Shown here: positions 21,692 through 29,620 of the stretch, in pieces
Numbering within the stretch: the stretch's first letter is position 1
Layout of the letters: every line of letters starts with the position of its first letter
Source of the DNA: Actinomycetota bacterium
GTDB taxonomy: Bacteria; Actinomycetota; Nitriliruptoria; Nitriliruptorales; Nitriliruptoraceae
Assembly: GCA_019348115.1 (NCBI GenBank)
Contig: JAHWKB010000004.1
Location: 1-38,794 of the forward strand
DNA length: 38,794 nucleotides
Direction of reading: 5' to 3'
Notes under the pieces: model-generated
What the model was told of the DNA's origin: nothing
Databases searched by the model: none
The model's input: only the letters and a program-made list of their open reading frames with translations
Translations under genes and position numbers: made by a program

Positions 21692-23487
21692 ATCCGCTCC
21701 GGCGCGGACACCCGCAGGATCGCCAGGACGTTGCCGAGGACCTGCTTCGCGGCGACCGCGAGCCAGTAGCGCGCACGGCCGAGCTCCTCGGCGGCGGCGC
21801 GCTCGTCGTCGGCGAGGTCGTCCGAGGGGAGGATGCGGCACTCGGTGTAGAAGCGGTGGAACGACGAGGCGAGCTCCTCGGCGTAGCGGGTGAGCCGCTG
21901 GGTGGCGCGGAGCTCGGCGGCGTCGGCGATGACCCCGGGGAGCTCGGCGAGCTTGCGCACGAGCTCCTGCTCCGCCGGGGCGGTGAGCAGGCCGAGGTCG
22001 GCGTCGGCCAGCTCCCCGTGCGCGAAGCCGCGCTCGTCGGCGAGACGGATCAGCGAGTTGATGCGCGCGAAGGCGTACTGCACGTAGTAGACGGGGTTCT
22101 CCATCGACTGCTTCACGACCTCGTCGAGGTCGAAGTCGACGGTCGTGTCGAGGCTCTGGCGCAGGAAGTGGTAGCGGGTGACGTCGCTCCCGACCTCCTC
22201 GACCACCTCGTCGAGGGTGATGAGCTCGCCGGCGCGCTTGGACATCCTGACGGGCTCGCCGCCGCGGAGGAGGTTCACGAGCTGGCCGATGCGGATCTCG
22301 AGCCGGTCCTGGGGGATGCCGAGCGACCGCGCCGCGGCCTTCAGCCGGCCGACGTAGCCGTGGTGGTCCGCGCCGAGGAGGTAGATGAGGCGGGTGTGGT
22401 CGCGGTTCCACTTGTCGCGGAAGTAGGCGCAGTCGGCCGCGAAGTAGGTCGGCCGGCCGTCGGAGCGGACGAGCACGCGGTCCTTGTCGTCGCCGTAGGT
22501 GGTGGTGCGCAGGAAGAGGGCGCCGTCCTCCTCGTAGGTCTCGCCCTTGGCGCGGAGGTCCTCGATGGTCTGCTCGACGGCGCCCTGGTCGTGCATGACG
22601 CGCTCGCTGAACCACACGTCGAACTCGACGCCCATCGCGCGGAGCACGTCGGCGATGTGGTCGCGCATCTTGCGGACGCCGATCTCGCCGATCTTCGCCG
22701 CGAGCGACGGCTCGACGCGCTCCTCGGCGGCAGCGTCGTGCGGCCCGTCGGCGGCGCGCTCGCGCACGCGCCTGATCGACAGCTCCCCGGTGATCGGCTG
22801 GTCCTCGGGGAAGTGGATGCCGTCGCCGACGGTGAAGAAGTCCTCGCCGAACTCGAGGCGGATCTCGCGGGCGAGGTCGTGGATGTACTCGCCCCGGTAG
22901 TGGTCGTCGTCGAGCTCCTCGCCGCGGGCGACGAGCACGATGGACTCTCCGAAGCGACGGACCTGCTCGCCCGCGTCGTTGACGTAGTACTCACGCACGA
23001 CGCCGTGGCCGTCGGCCGCGAGCAGCTCCGCGAGCGCATCGCCGGTGGCCGCCCACCGGCCGGCGCCCACGTGGAGCGGACCGGTCGGGTTCGCCGAGAC
23101 GAACTCGATGTTGATCATCTCGCGCTGGCCGGCGTCGCGCTGGCGTCGGCCGTAGGCGTCGCCCTTGGCGACGACGGTCCGCACGACCTCCTCGAAGTAG
23201 GCGTGCGAGAGCCGGAAGTTCACGAAGCCGGGGCCGGCGAGGTCGACGGACTCGACGGCCTCGGGCAGCTCGATGTGGTCGATGATCGCCTGCGCGATGT
23301 CGCGGGGCGGGCGCCGCGCCGGCTTGGCCAAGCGCAACGCGACCGTCGTGGCCCAGTCGCCGTGCTCGGGCTGGCGCGGCCGCTCGAACTCCGGGTCCGC
23401 CGCCGGCAGGCCGGCCGCCTCGAGGGCCTTCGTGACGCGGGTGGCGAGCTCGGCCAGCACCGGGTCGAGGTCTTCGGGACGGGCCAT
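21688..23487 (-). CDS. argS: Arginyl-tRNA synthetase
   Basis: EFVSANPTGPLHVGAGRWAATGDALAELL (HIGH-type HVGAGR), YYVNDAGEQVRRFGES, VRMSKRAGELITLDE (KMSKS-type), C-terminal DALR-like region. Confidence 0.97.
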   Translation of the reverse strand: MARPEDLDPVLAELATRVTKALEAAGLPAADPEFERPRQPEHGDWATTVALRLAKPARRPPRDIAQAIIDHIELPEAVESVDLAGPGFVNFRLSHAYFEEVVRTVVAKGDAYGRRQRDAGQREMINIEFVSANPTGPLHVGAGRWAATGDALAELLAADGHGVVREYYVNDAGEQVRRFGESIVLVARGEELDDDHYRGEYIHDLAREIRLEFGEDFFTVGDGIHFPEDQPITGELSIRRVRERAADGPHDAAAEERVEPSLAAKIGEIGVRKMRDHIADVLRAMGVEFDVWFSERVMHDQGAVEQTIEDLRAKGETYEEDGALFLRTTTYGDDKDRVLVRSDGRPTYFAADCAYFRDKWNRDHTRLIYLLGADHHGYVGRLKAAARSLGIPQDRLEIRIGQLVNLLRGGEPVRMSKRAGELITLDEVVEEVGSDVTRYHFLRQSLDTTVDFDLDEVVKQSMENPVYYVQYAFARINSLIRLADERGFAHGELADADLGLLTAPAEQELVRKLAELPGVIADAAELRATQRLTRYAEELASSFHRFYTECRILPSDDLADDERAAAEELGRARYWLAVAAKQVLGNVLAILRVSAPERM

Positions 23488-23607
23488 CGAGGGTCCCCTC
23501 GGGGATCGCGGGTCGCTGGAGGCGCGCCGGAGGCGGCGCCTCGCGTTCGCTCCCGAGCGTACGGGGACGCCCGGGACCACCGGAACTCGGCCCGGTGGGT
23601 GCCAGCG

Positions 23608-23976
23608 TCAGCGCTTGGTGAGCTCCGCGACGAGGTCGAGCAGATCGATGGGGTCGAACGGCTTCGTGATGTAGGCCTCGGCGCCGAGCTCGGTGCCGCG
23701 CTGGAGGTCGTCGTCCTGGGCGCGGGCCGACAGGAAGACCACGGGGACGTGCTTGAGGTCCTCGTCCTCCTTGAGCTCGGCGAGGACCTGCCAGCCGTTC
23801 TTCCTCGGCATCATGATGTCGAGGAGGACGAGGTCGGGACGGAAGGCCCGGGCCTGCTCGAGAGCCTCGACCCCGTCGCCGGCGAGCGCGACCTCGTAGC
23901 CCTCCATCTCGAGGTTGACCTGCAGCAGCCGCTGGATGACGGGGTCGTCGTCGACCGCCAGCACCTTCGCCGCCAC
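23608..23976 (-). CDS. Single-domain response regulator (receiver only)
   Basis: VAAKVLAVDDDPVIQRLLQVNLEMEGYEVALAGDGVEALEQARAFRPDLVLLDIMMPRKNGWQVL...VVFLSAR...EAYITKPFDPIDLL. GTG 23976 preceded by AGGAGG. Confidence 0.92.
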   Translation of the reverse strand: MAAKVLAVDDDPVIQRLLQVNLEMEGYEVALAGDGVEALEQARAFRPDLVLLDIMMPRKNGWQVLAELKEDEDLKHVPVVFLSARAQDDDLQRGTELGAEAYITKPFDPIDLLDLVAELTKR

Positions 23977-24137
23977 GTGTCGCCTCCTGAAGGGATCCCG
24001 CCGCACGTCCGAGCCTCCGCGCGGGCGAGCGCACGGTAGCCCCTCGGGATGCCGGCGTCGCAGCGCCCCACCACCCCTGGAGCACGCCTGCGGGGCCGTG
24101 GCCCCATGGGGCCCGTGGTACCGTCCTGCCCCGACGC

Positions 24138-24209
24138 GCCCCCGTAGCTCAGTGGATAGAGCACCGGCCTCCGGAGCCGGAAGCGTAGGTTCGATTCCTA
24201 CCGGGGGTA
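24138..24209 (+). tRNA. tRNA-Arg (anticodon CCG)
   Basis: GCCCCCG-TA-GCTC-AGTGGATA-GAGC-A-CCGGC-CTCCGGA-GCCGG-AAGC-GTAGG-TTCGATT-CCTAC-CGGGGGT-A folds as a cloverleaf (72 nt). CCA not encoded. Confidence 0.95.
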
Positions 24210-24213
24210 CTCA

Positions 24214-24238
24214 GCCGGCCAGCACGGGGATGGCCGGC
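24214..24238 (+). terminator. Hairpin directly downstream of tRNA-Arg
   Basis: GCCGGCCA-GCACGGGGA-TGGCCGGC, 8-bp perfect stem 4 nt after the tRNA. Confidence 0.5.
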
Positions 24239-24307
24239 CGCCGGACCGTCGTCCTGTGCGGCTCCGACCGGGCATGATGTCGACGGCCCCGCGGGATGGG
24301 AGGGTCC

Positions 24308-25126
24308 GTGGCCGGTGAGGTGGCGTCATGCACCCCGGCGGACGCCGCCCTGTCATCACTCGTGGACGACGTCACGGCGCTCTCCCGTGATGCGCCACTC
24401 GACGCGCGGGTCCCGGGCCTGGAATGGAACGTGGGCGACGTCCTCGCCCACCTCGCCGTGCAGGTCGAACGCTTCCGGGACTTCGTGACCGGTGACCGTT
24501 CTCCAGACGACGACGTCGCCGTTGTGCCGGACGGGCCCGTCCCGGTCGTCGTCGCCGAGGTCAACCGCCGGCTCATCGCCAGCGTCGACCACCGGGACGC
24601 GGCCGTGCTCAACGACCGCCTGCGCGCAGCGGTGGCCGACTACCTCTCCGTCACGGCCACGGTGCCTCGGTCGACGCCGTTCCGGTCGTGGGAGTGCGGG
24701 ACCGACGTGGGTGGCGCCACGGCCATCCTCGTCGCGGAGATGCTTGTGCACGGACTCGATCTCGCGCGTGGCCTCGGCACGGCTTGGAGGATCGTCCCTT
24801 CGCACGCCTCACTGGCTCTGCCGACCGTCTGGGCTCTCCTCCCGGCCTACCTCGATCCCGTCGCCACCCGCCATGTCCGTGCGAGCCTCGCGTTCGCGCC
24901 CCGCGGGATGCCTGGCGTGCGCGTGTCGGTCGATGGCGGCGTAGCCGAGGTGGTTCCCGACGTGGGTCCCGTCGACTGCCGGATCCACGCGCGACCGGAC
25001 GACCTCCTGCTCCTGTCCTTCGGTCGAGTCGCTCTGGGAGGCCTCGTGAAGCGAGGCCGGCTCTGGGTTTCCGGCCGACGCCCGTGGATGGGTCTCCCGG
25101 CGCCGTCGTGGTTCCTTCCACCGTGA
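24308..25126 (+). CDS. MDMPI/DinB-like N-terminal domain protein with possible SCP2-like C-terminal region
   Basis: LDARVPGLEWNVGDVLAHLAVQVERFRDFVTGD..., AEMLVHGLDLARGLGTAWRI, C-terminal CRIHARPDDLLLLSFGRVALGGLVKRGRLWVSGRRPWMGL. Start GTG 24308 or ATG 24296. Confidence 0.75.
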   Translation: MAGEVASCTPADAALSSLVDDVTALSRDAPLDARVPGLEWNVGDVLAHLAVQVERFRDFVTGDRSPDDDVAVVPDGPVPVVVAEVNRRLIASVDHRDAAVLNDRLRAAVADYLSVTATVPRSTPFRSWECGTDVGGATAILVAEMLVHGLDLARGLGTAWRIVPSHASLALPTVWALLPAYLDPVATRHVRASLAFAPRGMPGVRVSVDGGVAEVVPDVGPVDCRIHARPDDLLLLSFGRVALGGLVKRGRLWVSGRRPWMGLPAPSWFLPP

Positions 25127-26472
25127 TCCGGTACGCGCGCAACGGCCGAGCGCACATCGCCTACGACGTCCGCGAGCAACTCGCTGGGGAACCGCGGGAC
25201 CTACTGATGGTCTCGGAGGGCTTCGTGCCGTTCGAGACCATGGACGATCTCCCTTCCCTCGCCCGGGTGCTGCGTCGCCTGACCACGTTCAGCCGGGTCA
25301 TCCTGTTCGACCGTCGCGGCATCGGCCTCTCGGACCCGTTCCATGCGACGGAGTCCCCTTCGCTCGAGGACTGGGTCCAGGACGCGGTCACCGTCCTGGA
25401 CGCCGTGGGCTCCGCCCAGGTCTCCGTCCTCGGGTCGGTCGAGACCTCCACCATCGCCACCCTCTTGGCGGCGACGCGACCGGATCGCGTGCGCAGTCTC
25501 GTCCTGATCAACTCGGCTGCCCGGGCCACGCCGACCGACGGGTACGAGCACGGCCATCCCCCCGAAGTGGTCGACGCGCTGATCGATTTCACGACCTCGA
25601 TCGAAGGCGGCGACGGAGAACCCGCCGGCCTGGTGGCACCGAGCGCCGTCGGCGACCCGGTGTTCCACCGCTGGTGGGAGCGGGCCGGCCGGCTCGGTGC
25701 GAGCCCCGCGACCGCGCGGGCCTTGCTCCGCATGGCAGTCCTCGCCGACCTGCGGCCCGTCCTGCCGACGATCGGCTGCCCCGTGCTCGTCCTGCGGAGG
25801 CGCGAGGACCCGCTCGTATCGTCGGGTATGGCGCGCTACGTCGCCGACCACGTCCGTGAGGGCCGCTTCGTGGAGGTCCCCGGTGCGGACAACCTATGGT
25901 TCGTCGGGGACACCGACCCGCTCCTCGACGAGATCGAGCGGTTCCTGACCGGACGTCTCAGCGCGGTCGACGCCGATCGCACGTTCGCGACGATCGTGTT
26001 CACCGACATCGTGGGATCTACCGCCCTGGTGAACCACCTCGGCGAGCAACGGTGGCGCTCCCGACTCGACGCGCACGACGACATGGTGCGTCGACAGCTC
26101 GACCGCGCCGGCGGCCGCGAGATCAAATCCACGGGTGACGGGTTCCTCGCCACCTTCACGGGCCCGGCGCAGGCACTCGAGTGCGCGCAGGCGATGCGCG
26201 CCGGAGCCGCACAGCTGGGCCTGCGATTGCGCATCGGGATGCACGCCGGGGAGTTCGACCTTCGCGGCGGGGACATCAGCGGGGCGAACGTCCACGTCGC
26301 CGCGCGGGTCGCCGCCCTTGCCGGCCCGGATGAGATCCTCGTCACGGGGACCATCCAGGGCGTGCTTTCCGGTCACGCCGTCGCCTTCGAGCCCCACGGG
26401 ACGCACGAGCTGCGCGGCTTCCCGGAGCCGTGGCCGCTCTACCGCGCGCTCCCGCCCGTCGCCACCCGATGA
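25123..26472 (+). CDS. Alpha/beta-hydrolase - class III adenylate/guanylate cyclase fusion
   Basis: N-terminal alpha/beta-hydrolase fold (RVILFDRRGIGLSDPF...) and C-terminal cyclase: FATIVFTDIVGSTALVNHLGEQRW, GREIKSTGDGFLATF, RIGMHAGEFDLRGGDISGANVHVAARVAALAGPDEILVTGT. GTG 25123 overlaps the upstream stop (GTGA). Confidence 0.9.
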   Translation: MIRYARNGRAHIAYDVREQLAGEPRDLLMVSEGFVPFETMDDLPSLARVLRRLTTFSRVILFDRRGIGLSDPFHATESPSLEDWVQDAVTVLDAVGSAQVSVLGSVETSTIATLLAATRPDRVRSLVLINSAARATPTDGYEHGHPPEVVDALIDFTTSIEGGDGEPAGLVAPSAVGDPVFHRWWERAGRLGASPATARALLRMAVLADLRPVLPTIGCPVLVLRRREDPLVSSGMARYVADHVREGRFVEVPGADNLWFVGDTDPLLDEIERFLTGRLSAVDADRTFATIVFTDIVGSTALVNHLGEQRWRSRLDAHDDMVRRQLDRAGGREIKSTGDGFLATFTGPAQALECAQAMRAGAAQLGLRLRIGMHAGEFDLRGGDISGANVHVAARVAALAGPDEILVTGTIQGVLSGHAVAFEPHGTHELRGFPEPWPLYRALPPVATR

Positions 26473-26552
26473 CCGACCGATGGCGCCAACGGGTGCCCCG
26501 GCGCGGCCTCCGGTAGCCGACGAGCGGCACGCATCGGACGTGACCGAGCCGG

Positions 26553-27305
26553 TCAGGCGTTGATGGGCCTGAGCGACTGGATGTGCGGCGCGATGCGCTC
26601 GCCGGGGCAGCTCTTGGCTGCGTGGTCGCGGTGACCGGAGATCTCGAGGTCGGGCTCGATGTGGCCGAGCGCGACCCCGTCCTCGATCAGGTCCTTCGCG
26701 GCAGCCCAGGCCTCCGGGGTCGGGACGTGCTTGTCGCCGTCGATGGCGAAGGCGATGCCGATCGAGCGGTCGTTCATGCCGACGGTGTGGGCGCCCTCAC
26801 GGCCCCAGCCACGGCCCTCGTAGACGCGACCGGACTGGAAGACGACGAAGCTGTAGCCGAAGCCGCTCCACTGGTTGTCCTCGACGTGGGTCTTCTCGAC
26901 GGCGCGCATGAGCGCGGCCTCGCGCTCTGGAGCGACGACCGACGGGAGGTTCGGGCGCCAGAAGTGGTGGATGATCACGTCGTCGACCGAGCCGATGAAG
27001 GTGCCGCGGCCCGCGGTCGCGCCCCAGTCGCCCCGCTCGATGACGTCGACCTGCGGCTCGACGGGGGCTGCGACGGGCTCCACCGGCGCGACGCGCGGCG
27101 GTGCGGTGAACCCGACCGTGGCCAGGACCGCGGTCATGAAGACGGCGGTTCCGGCGGAGAACGAGAGGGGGCTGAGCTTCAAGGACGTCTCCGAGACAGG
27201 TCGCGGGCGTTCGGTGTGTCCTCTGGACAACCAGCCACTGGCCGGGTTTGTTCCGGACAAGCCGGACATCTCCCCGATCGGGCGATGCAGCTTCCTCCGA
27301 CCCAC
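26553..27305 (-). CDS. Secreted/anchored N-acetylmuramoyl-L-alanine amidase, PGRP/Amidase_2 type
   Basis: Hydrophobic segment FSAGTAVFMTAVLATVGFTAPP, then RGDWGATAG...VDDVIIHHFW, YSFVVFQSGRVYEGRGWGREGAHTVGMNDRSIGIAFAIDGD, ISGHRDHAAKSCPG. Start uncertain (GTG 27305 or ATG 27269). Confidence 0.88.
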   Translation of the reverse strand: MGRRKLHRPIGEMSGLSGTNPASGWLSRGHTERPRPVSETSLKLSPLSFSAGTAVFMTAVLATVGFTAPPRVAPVEPVAAPVEPQVDVIERGDWGATAGRGTFIGSVDDVIIHHFWRPNLPSVVAPEREAALMRAVEKTHVEDNQWSGFGYSFVVFQSGRVYEGRGWGREGAHTVGMNDRSIGIAFAIDGDKHVPTPEAWAAAKDLIEDGVALGHIEPDLEISGHRDHAAKSCPGERIAPHIQSLRPINA

Positions 27306-27322
27306 CGGAGCGACCAGGCCGC

Positions 27323-28549
27323 TCAGCTCGCCACGGCCCTCGGGAGGAGCACGGTCAGCGTCGAGCCGGGCCCGTGGGTGTTGCGTCGGGCGGTCACCTC
27401 GCCGCTCACGGCGTGCACGAGGGACTGGACGACGTGGAGGCCGAGCCCCGAGCCGGGGATGACGTCCCGGTCCACCCCGCGCGTGAACGGGGCGAAGATG
27501 TCGACCCCCGATGGGAGCCCGATGCCGGCATCGCAGACGGCGATACGGACCCGGCCGGCGTCGCTGCGCCCGACGTCGATCCGGACGTCGCCTCCGTCCG
27601 GGGAGTACTTCACGGCGTTCTCGATGAGGTGCTCGAGCACGATCCGGACGACCTCAGCGTCGGAGTGGGCGCGCGGGGCCTCCGGGTCGACCACGACCTC
27701 GAGGTGGTGGGCGGCGGAGAGGGCGCCGAGGTCCTTGGCGCACCGTCGGGCGATCTCCCCGACGTCGACGGGCCCGACGGAGACATCGAGGGCGAGGGCC
27801 GCCGCCTCCGACTCCGACAGCATGGACCTGACCTCCGCAGTCGCGTGGCTCGCGGCCCGGGCGATCGCGTGCATGGCGGTCTGCCGGTCCTCCTCCTCCA
27901 TCGTGCCGTCGTCCTCGACGAGCAGCGACGCCCAACCGAGGATCACGGTGAGCGGCGTCTTCAGCCGGTGCTGGGCAGCCGCCACGAACTGCGACCGCGC
28001 CCGCAGGAGCCGGTCGGCCTCGCCGGCCCGCTCGTTCGCCTCGTCCAGCTGCTGCCCCCGCACCACGGCGTCGGCGATGATCCGGCCGAACACGGCCAGC
28101 AGCGACTCGGTCTCGGCGTCGACGTGCACGCGTGACGAGCTGGCACCGCAGATGGTCCCGAAGACGGCGCCGTCGGGCAGGACCACCGGGACGCTCACGT
28201 AGGTCTGGATACCGAGATCGCGCGCCGCGCTGCTGTCCCCCCACGTCCCGGGGACGTCCTCGGTGACGTGCTGTCCCGACTCGAGGGCCCGCCGGCACAG
28301 CGTGTCCGACCACGGCACCTCGAGGCCCTCCTCGATCGCGAGGGTGCCGGCGTTCTCCGCGATCTCGATCCGCTGGACCTGTCGGTCCCAGTCGACGGCG
28401 GTGAGGTAGGCCGACTCGAGCCCGGTCACGGCCCGCACCGCGTCGAGCAGCGGACGCGTGACGGAGGCGAGGTCGCCACCGCCGGCGCCGACCTGGACGA
28501 GCGCGCGCCGGATCGCCTCATCCGTCGGTGCGCCCGCCTGGTCCTTCAC
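27323..28549 (-). CDS. GAF-domain sensor histidine kinase (no TM segment)
   Basis: N-terminal GAF-like region, H-box region FVAAAQHRLKTPLTVILGW, N-box LEHLIENAVKYSPDGG, G1 VCDAGIGLPSG, F/G2 IFAPFTRGVDRDVIPGSGLGLHVVQSL. Confidence 0.9.
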   Translation of the reverse strand: MKDQAGAPTDEAIRRALVQVGAGGGDLASVTRPLLDAVRAVTGLESAYLTAVDWDRQVQRIEIAENAGTLAIEEGLEVPWSDTLCRRALESGQHVTEDVPGTWGDSSAARDLGIQTYVSVPVVLPDGAVFGTICGASSSRVHVDAETESLLAVFGRIIADAVVRGQQLDEANERAGEADRLLRARSQFVAAAQHRLKTPLTVILGWASLLVEDDGTMEEEDRQTAMHAIARAASHATAEVRSMLSESEAAALALDVSVGPVDVGEIARRCAKDLGALSAAHHLEVVVDPEAPRAHSDAEVVRIVLEHLIENAVKYSPDGGDVRIDVGRSDAGRVRIAVCDAGIGLPSGVDIFAPFTRGVDRDVIPGSGLGLHVVQSLVHAVSGEVTARRNTHGPGSTLTVLLPRAVAS

Positions 28550-28579
28550 CGTGGCTCCCGTGCCTGGGTCGAGCGAACG

Positions 28580-29620
28580 CTAGTCCCCGGCAACGGCCGT
28601 TACGTGTTCCCGCCCCGCACCTTCGTCTGGCTCGTCCTCGTCCTCCCGCCGCCGCTTCGCGACGAGCCACAACATGGCGAGGCAGATGAGGAGAAGGAGG
28701 ACGGCAAGCCCATGGAGGGGTGTGATCCCTCCATCCGCACCGCCGAAGAAGGCCCCGCCAAGAGCGCCACCCCGCAACTCGTTCTCAGCCGCATCCGCCG
28801 CGCCCTCGGGCACATCGACAGGCTCGCCGGGCACGACCGTCCCGTCGCTCAACTCCACACCGATGACGACCTCGCCAGGCAAACCGGCTGGGAGACGCCA
28901 GTCCGCGGTTAGGGTCCGGGCGTAGCCCGGGATGATGTTCTCTGCCACCATCGGAACGCGGGCCACAGGTTCGCCTGTCGGCAGCGAGATGACGAAATCA
29001 CCCGAGGGGCGGACGTGCGCATCGCCGACATTCTCCAGAGCCACCTGCAGCACGACATCGCTGTCGGTGGCAGTGGCCGACATGGCAACGCCGCGGCCGC
29101 GTAACGACTGGTTCCATGGTCGTGGACCGCGGAGTAGGAAGATTGCCGCGAGCTGCGTCTCGACGTCGATTGCCGCCGCACCGTCCTCGTTCACGAGACG
29201 AGCTACGACGGCCTTATAGACAGCGACGTCGTTCGGAAACCGGAACTTGACCTCGATGGAGCGCGACTCCCCTGGAGCCAGAGCGATACGCCCCTCTGTT
29301 TCCAGCTGCATCGTTTCGCCGTCACCCTGCTCGAAGACAGGAGTGCCCTCCAGTGTGTGCCCGAGGTCAGCTCCGACGATCTCCAGGTCCTGAGTAGCCT
29401 CAGTGCCGTTCGAGATGATGACGTCGAGGGAATGCTCTCTCTCAGCCAGGTCTAGCTCGCCGCGCGTAGGCGTGATCGTGATGCCGTCAGGAGGCGCGAT
29501 GGCCGCCGGCCCGGCCGCAACGAGCGTCGACGTGCCGATCAAGAAGGCCAGTCCGCTCACCATACGGCGGACGGCCGGCGTGGACGCCGGCCGTCGCCGA
29601 GGATTCCTACGGCGAGGCAA
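28580..29620 (-). CDS. DUF916/WxL-interacting-like extracellular protein with signal peptide and C-terminal TM anchor
   Basis: ITITPTRGELDLAEREHSLDVIISNGTEATQDLEIVG...IALAPGESRSIEVKFRFPNDVAVYKAVVARLVNE...ETQLAAIFLLRG, C-terminal LHGLAVLLLLICLAMLWLVAKRRR. TTG start immediately after the upstream stop; alternative ATG 29563. Confidence 0.68.
   Translation of the reverse strand: MPRRRNPRRRPASTPAVRRMVSGLAFLIGTSTLVAAGPAAIAPPDGITITPTRGELDLAEREHSLDVIISNGTEATQDLEIVGADLGHTLEGTPVFEQGDGETMQLETEGRIALAPGESRSIEVKFRFPNDVAVYKAVVARLVNEDGAAAIDVETQLAAIFLLRGPRPWNQSLRGRGVAMSATATDSDVVLQVALENVGDAHVRPSGDFVISLPTGEPVARVPMVAENIIPGYARTLTADWRLPAGLPGEVVIGVELSDGTVVPGEPVDVPEGAADAAENELRGGALGGAFFGGADGGITPLHGLAVLLLLICLAMLWLVAKRRREDEDEPDEGAGREHVTAVAGD

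Noticed and set aside
21856-24039. 727-aa plus-strand ORF opposite argS and the response regulator
   Set aside because: Antisense to clear argS/receiver motifs; low-complexity Val/Asp/Arg-rich composition from codon bias.
24688-25122. N-terminal extension of the cyclase ORF track entry
   Set aside because: This part overlaps the MDMPI-like gene out of frame and is Arg/Pro-rich; the cyclase most likely starts at GTG 25123.
24138-26552. Genomic island integrated at tRNA-Arg
   Set aside because: No integrase and no repeat of the tRNA 3' end (ttcgattcctaccgggggt) was seen downstream. Location alone is not evidence of integration.
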